In this document: positions 17,416 through 26,318 of the stretch, one piece after another
Layout of the letters: every line of letters begins with the position of its first letter
Position numbering within the stretch: position 1 is the first letter of the stretch
Source: Xanthocytophaga agilis
GTDB lineage: Bacteria; Bacteroidota; Bacteroidia; Cytophagales; 172606-1
Reading direction: 5' to 3'
Length of the DNA: 64,000 nucleotides
Assembly: GCF_030068605.1 (NCBI RefSeq)
Contig: NZ_JASJOU010000001.1
Span: 620,001 to 684,000, forward strand
Position numbers and translations under genes: made by a program
Notes under the pieces: generated by a model
The model's input: only the letters and a program-made list of their open reading frames with translations
What the model was told of the DNA's origin: nothing
Database searches by the model: none

Positions 17416-18270
17416 CTAATCTTTTTCTCTTATCCAGATATTTTTCAGTTTTTCGGGATCTATGATTATACTGATACGAAATATTTTTCCATTGTCAGGA
17501 GAAATACTCAAAACCTGACAAACTTTTAGTTGATCTCCTATATAATACAATATAGCAGGTTGGTGATTGATTTCTGTATACTGTGATGAAAAGTGAATAT
17601 GGTATTTCTCATAGGTATACAGTAACAGATCGGACACAGCTGTATTGCCCGTGCAGATTTTCTTAAATACATTCAGATTTTTGCCTCCATCAGCTACAAA
17701 GACAATGTCTTCTGCCAGAAGGTTTTCAAGCATTTTCATATCTCTGGAGCGTATTGCTTCCACATATTTGTCAAGAATTCCATCTGGTACAGATTCCTTG
17801 TGTACCTTTTGTTGTGTAAGTAGGGTAGGGTTTATTTTGCTTTTGGCCCGACTGAGTAGTTTTCGCGAATTTTCAACAGTACTGGAAAGCAAGTCTGCAA
17901 TTTCTTCGTGTGAATAATTGAATCCTTCTTTGAGAATAAATACAGCCCGTTCTTTAGGATTGAGTTGTTCCAATAAAATGAGTAGCGAATATGAAACAAT
18001 GTCACTGAGGTTAATATTGGTATCAGCTCTTTCTGTGGCTATAGGTTCCGGAAGCGAATTGCTTTCACGAACCAGCTTCTTTTTCTTATTTTTTACATTA
18101 ATAGATGTGTTGATGACACATCGGATCAGATATCCTTTTTCGTTCTGAATACCTTCATGCGGTGTGGTCAGATAAGAAGATAACACATCCTGTACAATAT
18201 CTTTTGCATCTTCCCAGGAACCCAGAATGTTATAAGCATAGGGGAACAATAAATTGCGATAGTCTTTCAT
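17416..18270 (-). CDS. ECF41-type RNA polymerase sigma factor with SnoaL-like regulatory domain
   Basis: The ORF opens 30 codons earlier, but the ATG at 18270 begins the normal sigma region 2 (MKDYRNLLFPYAYNILGS), giving 284 residues. Region 2 spans about 1-70 (DAKDIVQDVL) and region 4 about 100-150, with helix-turn-helix NYSHEEIADLLSSTVENSRKLL in it. Residues ~165-284 are the fused SnoaL-like domain that defines ECF41 sigma factors. In that group the domain controls activity in place of an anti-sigma factor. Its two signature motifs are recognisable: DGGK at 194-197 (DGGGK/R in the family) and DPEKL at 271-275 (NPDKL/V). The gene lies directly behind a CMD/AhpD-like gene, the usual ECF41 partner. 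Confidence 0.93.
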   Translation of the reverse strand: MKDYRNLLFPYAYNILGSWEDAKDIVQDVLSSYLTTPHEGIQNEKGYLIRCVINTSINVKNKKKKLVRESNSLPEPIATERADTNINLSDIVSYSLLILLEQLNPKERAVFILKEGFNYSHEEIADLLSSTVENSRKLLSRAKSKINPTLLTQQKVHKESVPDGILDKYVEAIRSRDMKMLENLLAEDIVFVADGGKNLNVFKKICTGNTAVSDLLLYTYEKYHIHFSSQYTEINHQPAILYYIGDQLKVCQVLSISPDNGKIFRISIIIDPEKLKNIWIREKD

Positions 18271-18365
18271 GGTATTATTACTAATGTTTGATAGATAAGA
18301 AAGTTTGGATTTCTCTATCAATAGATTCAATAAAAAGTGGAGTACCAGAATGTACTCCATTGAAA

Positions 18366-18836
18366 TTATACAGTGACTAGTGCCTGATTGGGTTGATAGA
18401 AGCCAGGTACTGTACCGAATGTCTTGTTAATACGGTTCCAGCTATTGGTTAGAGATACTGCCAGAGCCAGGTCAGCAATTTCGGCTTTGGTAAAGAATAA
18501 CAGTAGCTTTTCAAATAAAGCATCTGACACTTCTTCCTGACTAATGTTGGTTAATACTTCTGCTAATTCCAATACGACTCGTTCTTGGTCTGAAAAATAA
18601 GGAGTTTCTCTCCATACTATCAGCGAATATAAACGTTGTTCGGATTCACCTGCATGAATCGCATCTTTATGGTGCATATCTATACAAAAGGCACATCCGT
18701 TAATCTGAGATACGCGATAGGCAATCAGTTCGAACAAACGGGCATCCACAGTCGATCTTTTTAGATACATTCCTGATTTTAATAAACCTTCCATAAAACC
18801 TTTGGAGGCATCCTGAAATTCAATACGTGCAGTCAT
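18366..18836 (-). CDS. Carboxymuconolactone decarboxylase/AhpD-family protein (ECF41 partner)
   Basis: A 156-residue cytoplasmic protein of the CMD/AhpD fold. The redox/catalytic motif is intact: INGCAFCIDMH gives C48-x-x-C51 and H55, as in AhpD-like alkylhydroperoxidases. The following helices (DQERVVLELAEVL, ALAVSLTNSWNRINKTF) fit the family. Members reduce peroxides via the Cys pair or decarboxylate lactones. ECF41 sigma factors are typically next to a carboxymuconolactone decarboxylase, oxidoreductase or epimerase gene and control its expression. Here it is the first gene of that pair, with a matching promoter upstream at 18869-18895. Confidence 0.93.
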   Translation of the reverse strand: MTARIEFQDASKGFMEGLLKSGMYLKRSTVDARLFELIAYRVSQINGCAFCIDMHHKDAIHAGESEQRLYSLIVWRETPYFSDQERVVLELAEVLTNISQEEVSDALFEKLLLFFTKAEIADLALAVSLTNSWNRINKTFGTVPGFYQPNQALVTV

Positions 18837-18868
18837 GGTCGTGATTGTTTAAGTGAATTTGTACTGAT

Positions 18869-18895
18869 GACAAACCAGTCAGACAAAACGTGACA
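18869..18895 (-). promoter_or_regulatory. Candidate ECF41-dependent promoter
   Basis: Read on the minus strand: TGTCACG, then 16 bases, then TGTC, ending 32 bases before the ATG of the CMD gene. The published ECF41 target, as I recall it, is TGTCACA-N16-CGTC. The match suggests autoregulation of the pair by its own sigma factor. Confidence 0.75.
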
Positions 18896-18955
18896 GACTT
18901 TTTTACTTTTTTTAGAACCAGAATTTTATTTAATCCAAATGGCTGGAAATAGTGT

Positions 18956-19837
18956 TTATCGGAAAGAATAATATCCAAACAGTGCAATCAGACAAAACAG
19001 AATAAATGTGATGGTATAACTAGCCAGGAGTAATCCAAATTTCAGACTTGTTTTAAAATAGTTTTGCCCATATACCCGCTTTAATGCAAAATACAAATAG
19101 AGCAGTATGCCTCCTGTAAAAGTGAGCATTAGAGTTCGGTTCAGAAAGGCCATACCTGCCAGCAGATACGAGCTGATAAGCATGTAGACAAGCAGTACTA
19201 CAAAGACAAACGAATGAAAATGCAGGGAAAAAATAAGATGTTCCATGTAATATCGCCGCTGGCGCCAGTACAACATGGCCTGTATCAATCCATATAATGG
19301 CACCATTACGAAAAACAATTTGGGAAGTGTGGAATCAAAGAAGCTATCCCAGAACGCATCTTCCACTGTAATAATGTCATTTTCCTGATCTCTGGCTGCA
19401 TAGTCTTCATCAATATCATGTTTTAGTTCTTCAAGTTCCGTAGAAGAGATTTCCTGCGAATCCGACTGGTATTGAAGGCGACTAGGTTTATTTACAGCAA
19501 GCATCAGAAAAGCCAGCAGACTTATGGTGAGATACATTCGCAAAGGAGGTATATATCGTGCTCGTCGTCCCTGAATATATTCAATGCTAAGGAATCCAGG
19601 CCGGAATAGGAGTGGTAACAGACTTCGAAATACTTTAGAGTCAAAAGAGAAATAATCTTCCAGAAATTCTTTCACCACCATGCCAAAAGATTCTACTTTA
19701 GGCTCTGTTGACTGTCCACAATCCGGACAAAACGAAAAGGTTGGTTTTAGTTCTGATCTACAATTGGCACAGGTGAGAGGCAATGGTAGTGTTTGGACTG
19801 TTTCAGTTTGTGTTGATGTTAAATCGGTCGCAGACAT
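18956..19837 (-). CDS. DUF3667 membrane protein with N-terminal zinc ribbon
   Basis: A 293-residue protein. C23, C26, C37 and C40 form a zinc ribbon (CANC ... CPDC) followed by the family stretch LEDYFSFDSKVFRSLLPLLFRPG, and then about four membrane helices in the second half (near residues 100-115, 170-190, 203-222, 230-250, 268-290). DUF3667 proteins are common in Bacteroidota, and their function is unknown. The charged segment SSTELEELKHDIDEDYAARDQ between helices is probably a periplasmic or cytoplasmic loop. Transcribed alone. Confidence 0.88.
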   Translation of the reverse strand: MSATDLTSTQTETVQTLPLPLTCANCRSELKPTFSFCPDCGQSTEPKVESFGMVVKEFLEDYFSFDSKVFRSLLPLLFRPGFLSIEYIQGRRARYIPPLRMYLTISLLAFLMLAVNKPSRLQYQSDSQEISSTELEELKHDIDEDYAARDQENDIITVEDAFWDSFFDSTLPKLFFVMVPLYGLIQAMLYWRQRRYYMEHLIFSLHFHSFVFVVLLVYMLISSYLLAGMAFLNRTLMLTFTGGILLYLYFALKRVYGQNYFKTSLKFGLLLASYTITFILFCLIALFGYYSFR

Positions 19838-19988
19838 GGGTTTACGAAAAGGATAACATTGCTAAGTTACATAGTTTGGAAAAAATGTGTTAGCTTATGC
19901 TGAAAAATTATATTTTTTTCAGAAATTGCCTCCTCAGCAAACAATCCCATCGTTAAATTTTCGGCATAGTAGTGCCTTGTATAACTGA

Positions 19989-20330
19989 ATGTTCCGTATT
20001 GTAAACCTTTTTCGAGCCAGCTTTTTAGCCGTTGCTTTGACGTTTATAATCGTCTTTCAGTCAAAAGCACAGCAAACCGCGCCAGAAAAAAAAGATGACA
20101 AGCCTGCTACAGAGCAAAAGCAGGAGAGTTCTTTCGGAAATGTTATGTTAAAACTGGGAAAAGGTTTAATGAAAGAAGTTTCCCGTCGTTTGAATCTGGA
20201 AGAGACAGAGATTATTACTGTTAAGAAAGAAACCTCTGAGGATGGTCGGGAAAAATACAGGGTAAATACAGGCAAATTCTCCTTCACCGTTCGGAAGAAA
20301 AACAAGCAGGATACTACAGGGCATAAATAA
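19989..20330 (+). CDS. Small secreted hypothetical protein
   Basis: A 113-residue protein with a signal peptide (residues 1-27, cleavage near QSKAQ). The mature part starts with a Lys/Glu/Gln-rich linker, then an amphipathic helix (FGNVMLKLGKGLMKEVSRRL) and two beta strands (EIITVKKET, KYRVNTGKFSFTVRK). The charge is strongly positive. I do not recognise a family. It is flanked by a DUF3667 gene (divergent) and a DUF2306 gene 259 bases downstream. Confidence 0.65.
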   Translation: MFRIVNLFRASFLAVALTFIIVFQSKAQQTAPEKKDDKPATEQKQESSFGNVMLKLGKGLMKEVSRRLNLEETEIITVKKETSEDGREKYRVNTGKFSFTVRKKNKQDTTGHK

Positions 20331-20589
20331 CCTACTTTCTTGTTCGTTGTATTTATATATTTCCTCCCTATTGAATCCTTTCTACTAATATACCGTAGAA
20401 AATCTATACAGTTAATTACTTTCTATTCGTTTTTCGAAAGGTTACTTTTTTGTATTGCAGGCATAAAGGAAACGAATGTATAATTAGTTACATGGAGTAA
20501 TTTTATATCTTTCCTAAGGATGCTTACTATTGGGCTTCTAATGGAACTAAAGATAGAGATATTCCAAAGCTCTTATGTCGCTCTAATAA

Positions 20590-21297
20590 TTGCTTGTTTT
20601 GAAAACCTTACCCGATCAGAATAAATTATTTTCTTTCCAGAGTGTACTGGGTGCATTGCTACTGGCAGGTGTATTTGCCTTTTCAGTTCTTATGCTAACC
20701 AAAGTGTGGCCCTATATGTCTTATGAGAGAGGTGAGCACTTTCTCTCTACCAAAACAGATAGAGTGCTGGATAATCCCTGGTTTCTGGCTGGGTTTTATA
20801 TACATATTACCAGTAGCCTATGGGTAATGGCAGGGGGGATACCTCAGTTTATTCCTGCGGTATTTAGAAGAAAGCCAGCGTTTCATCGCTGGACAGGAAA
20901 AATATATGTGTTTTCCATTTTGTTTCTGGCTGCACCATCCGGAATGATACTGGCATTCTTTGCCAATGGAGGTCTGCCTGCTAAGGTTGGTTTCTCATTG
21001 CAATGCATTGTATGGTGGCTTACTACTTTTACTGCATGGCAGGAAATTATGCAAAACAAATGGACTTCACATGTAGAATGGATGATTCGCAGTTTTGCTG
21101 TGACACTGGCTGCTGTTAGTTTACGTTCCGAAAGCTATCTGTTGTATTATTTCTTTGGCACAAAACCTATAGAGACGTATCTGACAGTTACCTGGTTATC
21201 CTGGACCGGAAACTTACTGATTGCAGAAATACTAATTCGCACAGGTATTGCCAAAAGGTTAGTTAACTCTTTTATGAATTTTAGTGAATATGCCTAA
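20590..21297 (+). CDS. DUF2306 multi-pass membrane protein, TTG start
   Basis: A 235-residue inner-membrane protein with six to seven helices (first at about residues 20-38). It has the DUF2306 signature: HITSSLWVMAGGIPQFIP followed by HRWTGKIYVFSIL and later HVEWMIRSFAVTLAAVSLR, where the conserved His residues could bind haem or a metal, as in ferric-reductase-like and cytochrome b561-like proteins. The frame opens right after an in-frame TAA at 20587, and the first usable codons are TTG at 20590 or 20599; there is no ATG before the first helix. The start is therefore unusual. Function unknown. Confidence 0.85.
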   Translation: MLVLKTLPDQNKLFSFQSVLGALLLAGVFAFSVLMLTKVWPYMSYERGEHFLSTKTDRVLDNPWFLAGFYIHITSSLWVMAGGIPQFIPAVFRRKPAFHRWTGKIYVFSILFLAAPSGMILAFFANGGLPAKVGFSLQCIVWWLTTFTAWQEIMQNKWTSHVEWMIRSFAVTLAAVSLRSESYLLYYFFGTKPIETYLTVTWLSWTGNLLIAEILIRTGIAKRLVNSFMNFSEYA

Positions 21298-21364
21298 GGA
21301 TCCTGTTTTATAAACCAGCTCATCAATCAGAAAACAATCTAACAAAGTTCAATACAATACACCT

Positions 21365-22234
21365 ATGAAAAAATTGCCCTATGTTTTTTTAGTTCTGCTT
21401 CTGGCTGTTGCTGCTATTGTTGCCTGCAGTCGTACACAAAAGACTGATAAGACAACTTCAGCTCAGTTGCGTACACATAAAGAAGCTGTAGATACCTTGC
21501 GTGGTTCAGAAGAAGCTCAGGCTGCACAACCTGCGCAACCACTGGAAATTATACCAGAGAATAATTCTGAGGTATTAGCGTCGAATGACTTGTCCGCATT
21601 GTTTCATCGTACAGAAGAGTATGATGAACCCGCTGTCTACAATGGTTTTTATGGTACAGATCATTACCGGATTGAGATGTACTTTGCTTCTGTGACAAAG
21701 GATGCTATTCATCCCAATGTTTATCATATAGAAGGAAAGAGTCGCTACAAAAGAAATATCACCCCTTTTCATGGAGAAATTGTATTGGAGGAGGCTGTGC
21801 AGTTTCGTGATCCCAATATTTCTGAAGCAAACATGAAGGAAATGGAGATTAAGAATACCTACATGACACACGGAACATTCAAACTGCAGGAAGATTCTAC
21901 GTTTACAGGTTCTGGTGTCTTTAGTGGCAAAGTAGCTATTGATTTTGCTACCAAAACAAACAATGGTATTCGTCAGTGGTATTTTTCAGAAACGAAAGAA
22001 GGTGCTCAGGGAGCAGGTTTCATATTTGATGGCAAATGGGTAAGTTACAAAACAGGGAAAAGCAAGCCTATTACCTGGGCGCGAGATATCTTTATGATTG
22101 CAGATGGCATTTTAAAAGATTTTAGCATAGGAGAGAGAGATGTGGAAATTAATCCCAAATATCGTAAACTAGGTTGGGACAACTTTTGGGAAAACGACGA
22201 ATGGTGGAATGAAAATCCTAGTGCTAAATTGTAA
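21365..22234 (+). CDS. Lipoprotein, first of a tandem paralogous pair
   Basis: A 289-residue lipoprotein. The signal peptide ends in a good lipobox (AAIVAC, Cys21), followed by a low-complexity Ala/Gln/Pro linker. Residues ~85-289 form the conserved domain shared with the next gene, including FYGTDHYRIEMYFASVTKD, GKSRYKRNITPFHGE, EDSTFTGSGVFSG and NPKYRKLGWDNFWEN. It resembles no enzyme I know. It is probably anchored in the outer or inner membrane facing the periplasm. A hairpin terminator follows. Confidence 0.8.
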   Translation: MKKLPYVFLVLLLAVAAIVACSRTQKTDKTTSAQLRTHKEAVDTLRGSEEAQAAQPAQPLEIIPENNSEVLASNDLSALFHRTEEYDEPAVYNGFYGTDHYRIEMYFASVTKDAIHPNVYHIEGKSRYKRNITPFHGEIVLEEAVQFRDPNISEANMKEMEIKNTYMTHGTFKLQEDSTFTGSGVFSGKVAIDFATKTNNGIRQWYFSETKEGAQGAGFIFDGKWVSYKTGKSKPITWARDIFMIADGILKDFSIGERDVEINPKYRKLGWDNFWENDEWWNENPSAKL

Positions 22235-22256
22235 TACTACTTTAAAAACAAAAGAA

Positions 22257-22288
22257 CTCATCTTTATTTGAAAGGATGAGGCTTTTTT
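22257..22288 (+). terminator. Hairpin terminator
   Basis: CTCATC (22257-22262) pairs with GATGAG (22275-22280), preceded and followed by further partial pairing, then T6. Confidence 0.8.
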
Positions 22289-22427
22289 GTTCTATAAAGG
22301 CCTAATAGATATCATTAGTCTGTATTTTTGATTAAAACAGAACTTCATGGTTACATTCATGACCTAGTGTTGTATATAAAGTATGCTATCAGCACAAATA
22401 GCCGAAACCTTTTATACATTATAGTTT

Positions 22428-23315
22428 ATGGAAGTGAGACCTAAAACAGGAAGCTCATGTATATTTTTAATCTTATTGTTGTTACAGGCAGGAATGATCG
22501 CTTGTAACAGAACGTCAAAAAATGAGAAAGCAGCTTCAGACACACTTAGTGCAAATCAAGTAGTAACGGATACTTTATCGGTGCAAACCAGCAAGATCGA
22601 AGAAGAAGATAGTAGGCCACCAGCTAAACTGTTACTAGAAATTACTCCTCAAGAGTATCTGGACATCTTAGTGAAATATGATTTGTCTCCTTTATTTCTG
22701 AATGCTGACTACAAACCACAATCTGCTGTATATAATGGTTTTTATGGTACAGATCATTACCGGATTGAGATGTACTTTGCCTCTGTGACGAAAGATCAAA
22801 AGAATCCTACATTATACCATATCACAGGAAAAAGTCGCTATAAGAAAAACATAACCCCGTTTAAGGGTGAAGTAATAGTTGATACAGCTATGCAGTTTTC
22901 CAATTCAAACATCTCGCCTGAGAATACAAATGTGAAAGGTGTATATAAAACTACTGGAACATTCATTCTGCGGGAAGATTCTACATTAGCTGGTTCTGGG
23001 GTATTTAATGGTACTGTTTCCATAGAGTTTACTTTACTTACAGATAGTAATACTGAGTTTTGGTATTTGAATGAGATTGAGGAGGAAGAAGGAGCCGACC
23101 TGGTGTTTGATGGTGAATGGGTAAATTATAAGACAGGAAAAAGTAAATCCGTTATCTGGGCAAAAGATATCTATAGCATTGGCGATTCAATTTTGGAGGA
23201 TTTCACCATAGGTGAGAGGGATGTGATGATCAACCCGAAATATCGCAAACTGGGCTGGGATAGTTATTGGGAAAATGCTGAATGGTGGAATGATAGCCCT
23301 CATGCCAAACTATGA
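22428..23315 (+). CDS. Lipoprotein, second of a tandem paralogous pair
   Basis: A 295-residue lipoprotein with the lipobox AGMIAC (Cys26) and an acidic Ser/Thr-rich linker. It is paralogous to the preceding gene. The first 22 residues of the conserved core are identical and the last ~50 residues nearly so (IGERDV.INPKYRKLGWD..WEN.EWWN), while the linker and middle regions have diverged. It has its own upstream region and its own downstream hairpin, so the two copies are separately transcribed. Function unknown. Confidence 0.8.
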   Translation: MEVRPKTGSSCIFLILLLLQAGMIACNRTSKNEKAASDTLSANQVVTDTLSVQTSKIEEEDSRPPAKLLLEITPQEYLDILVKYDLSPLFLNADYKPQSAVYNGFYGTDHYRIEMYFASVTKDQKNPTLYHITGKSRYKKNITPFKGEVIVDTAMQFSNSNISPENTNVKGVYKTTGTFILREDSTLAGSGVFNGTVSIEFTLLTDSNTEFWYLNEIEEEEGADLVFDGEWVNYKTGKSKSVIWAKDIYSIGDSILEDFTIGERDVMINPKYRKLGWDSYWENAEWWNDSPHAKL

Positions 23316-23340
23316 TAGATTGGATTCTATAAAAGAAAAC

Positions 23341-23376
23341 CCTCATCTCTTTCTGAAAATGAGGATTTCCTTTTTG
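23341..23376. terminator. Hairpin terminator between convergent genes
   Basis: CCTCAT (23341-23346) pairs with ATGAGG (23359-23364), followed by TTTCCTTTTTG. It closes the second lipoprotein gene. Confidence 0.75.
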
Positions 23377-23387
23377 TCTCATACTCC

Positions 23388-26318
23388 TTAGTTAAAAGGG
23401 CCTGATCCTGCTCCTGGAGGCGGTCCCATGCCATCCATCGGCGGACCCATCCGTCTGTTTTGGACTCCAGGGAAACTACGCAGGTTGTAGGTGAAGGTTA
23501 ACATGAAGTAGCGTTGCAATACCTGGGTTTGTTTATCCTGGATATAGGTTTCTGTGACGGTACGGCTAATGCTTGTATTTTGTCTAAGCAGGTCAAATAC
23601 CGACAGCTTAAGTTCTCCAGCATTATTTTTCAAGAACTTGTATCCAATAGCCACATTCCAAAGCAAAAAGCTTTGATTATATCCACTACTTAATCCAGAG
23701 TATAGAGAATGATTTACGTCTGTATTGAATACCAGACCTTTCCATGGAAGCCAGTTTAATTTTACAGAAGATACCTGATAAAAATAATTACTGTTCTGTG
23801 TAGATTGAACGGTATTATTAACAATAGTATACGTCGCAGAATACGAAACCCGGAAGTCTACTTTCTGACTGATATTGCTGCTAAGTGTTACACCGGAGTT
23901 TAATCCATAGGTATTGGCATGGTTGATATATTGATTGTCATTACGGATAATAAGACCTGGAGTACTTTGGTAGGTTATTCCAGTATTGATATTGAAGTTA
24001 CTTTTTAATAGCTCTACAGGTAACCCATATACAAAGAAACTACGTACATTCCAGGAACTAGCCATATTGACTGGACGTGATAACTGCGCTCCCTGCGACA
24101 GGAGTATTCCCTCTGCCAACAATGTGTCTGTTGAGGCTGTGAAAGTAGAAGTTGCAATGTAATTGGTTGTATAAGTAGCATTGGCGAAAACAAACATATT
24201 TTGCATAGTGCCTGTATTTACCTTGCCATAATGAAGCATGATACTATGTACATATTCCTGTTTCAGGTTAGGATTACCTGTAGTGACCAAAACGGTGTTG
24301 CTATTGTTGATTACATTTTGTAACTGCGAAATACTGGGTGTATTGGTAGATGTACGATAAAAGACCCGAAGGTTAGTGCTTTTAGTAAACCGATACTCAA
24401 GCATAGCTGTAGGCATCAGATTATTGAAGGTTTTATTTACTTTCAGATCTGTTGGAAATAGCTCCGAACTGTTCAGTGCTACACGCTGATAATTTGTACC
24501 TACAGAGAAATTATACTTGGCTCCCCGTAACCGATAACTCATACCTCCGCTTTGCGTCCAGGTTGTGTTTTTAAAATTATTAGAAAGAGAGGTATCCAGT
24601 ATACTATAGGTCTTTGTGATTTCATTGAATGCATTGGTTTCTTTAGTTGAATTGCTGAGTGTATAGGAGGGATTGTAGTTAAACTCAAGTATACTTTTCT
24701 TACCTATAGGTTCGGTATAGGAAAATCTTGCTCCTAGCGTAGATCCATCTGAACGAGTGTCTGAGAGTTGATTGATAATCGCTGATGAGTCAGTGGTAAA
24801 GTATTGATTTTCTGAATATTGTTTATTCTGTCCTTTTTTGTCATTAAAATTGGTTGTGACAGCTACTGAAAATGTACGTCCTCTCTTTTGGAATTTATGT
24901 CTGAACAGAATTTCGTTGGTAAAAGTATATCCGTTATTTTTTGAGTTATAGTCAGTATAAACTTGTGTCAGTTGACTTTCGGGTGAGGCTGTCAGAGCTG
25001 ATAAGAGACTACCTGAGTTATAGTTCTGCAAATTGAGTCGAGGGGTAATCAACAATGAGTTAGCTGAATCAATAGTATATTCAAATCTCAGATTGAAGCG
25101 GTGGTTGTAGTTGATACTATTAACCCGATTATTTTCGGTATAGGTATTGTTCGAAATAAAATATTGTTGTTCTGTTAAGCTATTGGTTGTATTGTTGGAC
25201 TTGTTGAAAAAATAGCTACCTGTAATTTTTACTTTTTTACCCCATTCATCTGTATAATTCAGTCCAATAGAATTTGTCGTGTTCATACCACTTTGCTGAC
25301 CAACCAGAAAGTTACTGGCACTATTTCCTCCACCTCCTCCACCAATGCCCCCACCTCCTCCGGCTCCACCACGTCCGCCCTGACCACCTCCACCACCATT
25401 GCCAGTACTAACTCCAAGGAGGTCTTGTGAAGAAAAATTTTGCTGATTGATGTTATTGGAAATTCCGATAAGAGAGAAACGCTGCTGATTCTGAAATCTG
25501 TGTATAGTTGCTCCTACAGAATAGCGTTCATTAGTGCCATATCCTGCATACATTTTACCAAAAGTTCCGTTCCGTTTATCTGATTTGGTCACAATGTTCA
25601 GCGTCTTCTGGGTTTGGCCATCATTGAAGCCTGTAAACTGAGACTGATCACTTAACTGATTATACACCTGAATTTTGTCAATTACTTCAGCTGGGAGGTT
25701 GCGTAGAGCTACGGTTGGGTCATCTCCAAAGAATTCCTTCCCATCTACCAGTACTTTTTTTACGTCTTCTCCATGAGCTTTTACTGTACCATTCTCAACT
25801 GAAATGCCAGGCATTTTTGTAACCAGATCTTCGGCTGTTGCATCCGGATGTGTTTTAAAAGAACCTGCATTGTATTGCGTTGTATCTCCTTTTTGTTCTA
25901 CAGGATTGGGTTTAGCTTCTACCAATACATCTCTTAGCTTGATAGTGGCTTGCTCCATCTTGATCTTGTCAAGATTAAGGCTTTTGGTAGTAACAGTAAT
26001 ATCCTGTTCAATGGATTTGTATCCAACAAAACTGGCTTTCAGATGAAAGGTACCTGCTTCAGTCAGATGCAGAGTAAAAGCTCCTTTCTCATTGGTGATG
26101 GTTCCCTGTTGTTGCGTATTGTTTTTGCTACTGATCAGAACAACATTGACTCCTTCTACAGGCTTCCCATCTGTTGCGTCCAGTATTACTCCAAATACTT
26201 CATAATACACAGGTCGATTTTGTGCGCAAGCAAATTGTGTCAGAAGAACAAAGAAAATACTCAACAATGGGAGGGTAATAGTTCTTTGTGTTGCAGTTTT
26301 TTTGAGTTGAGTGTTCAT
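23388..26318 (-). CDS. TonB-dependent-receptor-like outer-membrane beta-barrel protein
   Basis: A 976-residue outer-membrane protein. A signal peptide (residues 12-32, ending FACAQ) is followed by a CarboxypepD_reg-like domain at about 38-120 (ILDATDGKPVEGVNVVL), then a plug domain at about 140-240 (VTKMPGISVENGTVKAHGEDV, VLVDGKEFFGDDP) and a 14- to 22-strand barrel of the OMP_b-brl_3 type through the C-terminus. Residues ~304-333 are almost pure glycine with a few Gln/Arg/Ala. The C-terminal tail is Pro/Gly/Met-rich (MGPPMDGMGPPPGAG), so the protein does not end in the usual aromatic barrel residue. No SusD partner is next to it, so it is not a standard SusC. The ligand is unknown. Confidence 0.9.
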   Translation of the reverse strand: MNTQLKKTATQRTITLPLLSIFFVLLTQFACAQNRPVYYEVFGVILDATDGKPVEGVNVVLISSKNNTQQQGTITNEKGAFTLHLTEAGTFHLKASFVGYKSIEQDITVTTKSLNLDKIKMEQATIKLRDVLVEAKPNPVEQKGDTTQYNAGSFKTHPDATAEDLVTKMPGISVENGTVKAHGEDVKKVLVDGKEFFGDDPTVALRNLPAEVIDKIQVYNQLSDQSQFTGFNDGQTQKTLNIVTKSDKRNGTFGKMYAGYGTNERYSVGATIHRFQNQQRFSLIGISNNINQQNFSSQDLLGVSTGNGGGGGQGGRGGAGGGGGIGGGGGGNSASNFLVGQQSGMNTTNSIGLNYTDEWGKKVKITGSYFFNKSNNTTNSLTEQQYFISNNTYTENNRVNSINYNHRFNLRFEYTIDSANSLLITPRLNLQNYNSGSLLSALTASPESQLTQVYTDYNSKNNGYTFTNEILFRHKFQKRGRTFSVAVTTNFNDKKGQNKQYSENQYFTTDSSAIINQLSDTRSDGSTLGARFSYTEPIGKKSILEFNYNPSYTLSNSTKETNAFNEITKTYSILDTSLSNNFKNTTWTQSGGMSYRLRGAKYNFSVGTNYQRVALNSSELFPTDLKVNKTFNNLMPTAMLEYRFTKSTNLRVFYRTSTNTPSISQLQNVINNSNTVLVTTGNPNLKQEYVHSIMLHYGKVNTGTMQNMFVFANATYTTNYIATSTFTASTDTLLAEGILLSQGAQLSRPVNMASSWNVRSFFVYGLPVELLKSNFNINTGITYQSTPGLIIRNDNQYINHANTYGLNSGVTLSSNISQKVDFRVSYSATYTIVNNTVQSTQNSNYFYQVSSVKLNWLPWKGLVFNTDVNHSLYSGLSSGYNQSFLLWNVAIGYKFLKNNAGELKLSVFDLLRQNTSISRTVTETYIQDKQTQVLQRYFMLTFTYNLRSFPGVQNRRMGPPMDGMGPPPGAGSGPFN

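Noticed and set aside
18271-18360. 30-residue N-terminal extension of the sigma factor
   Set aside because: Sigma region 2 starts at MKDYRN (18270); the extension is hydrophobic and unlike any sigma factor.
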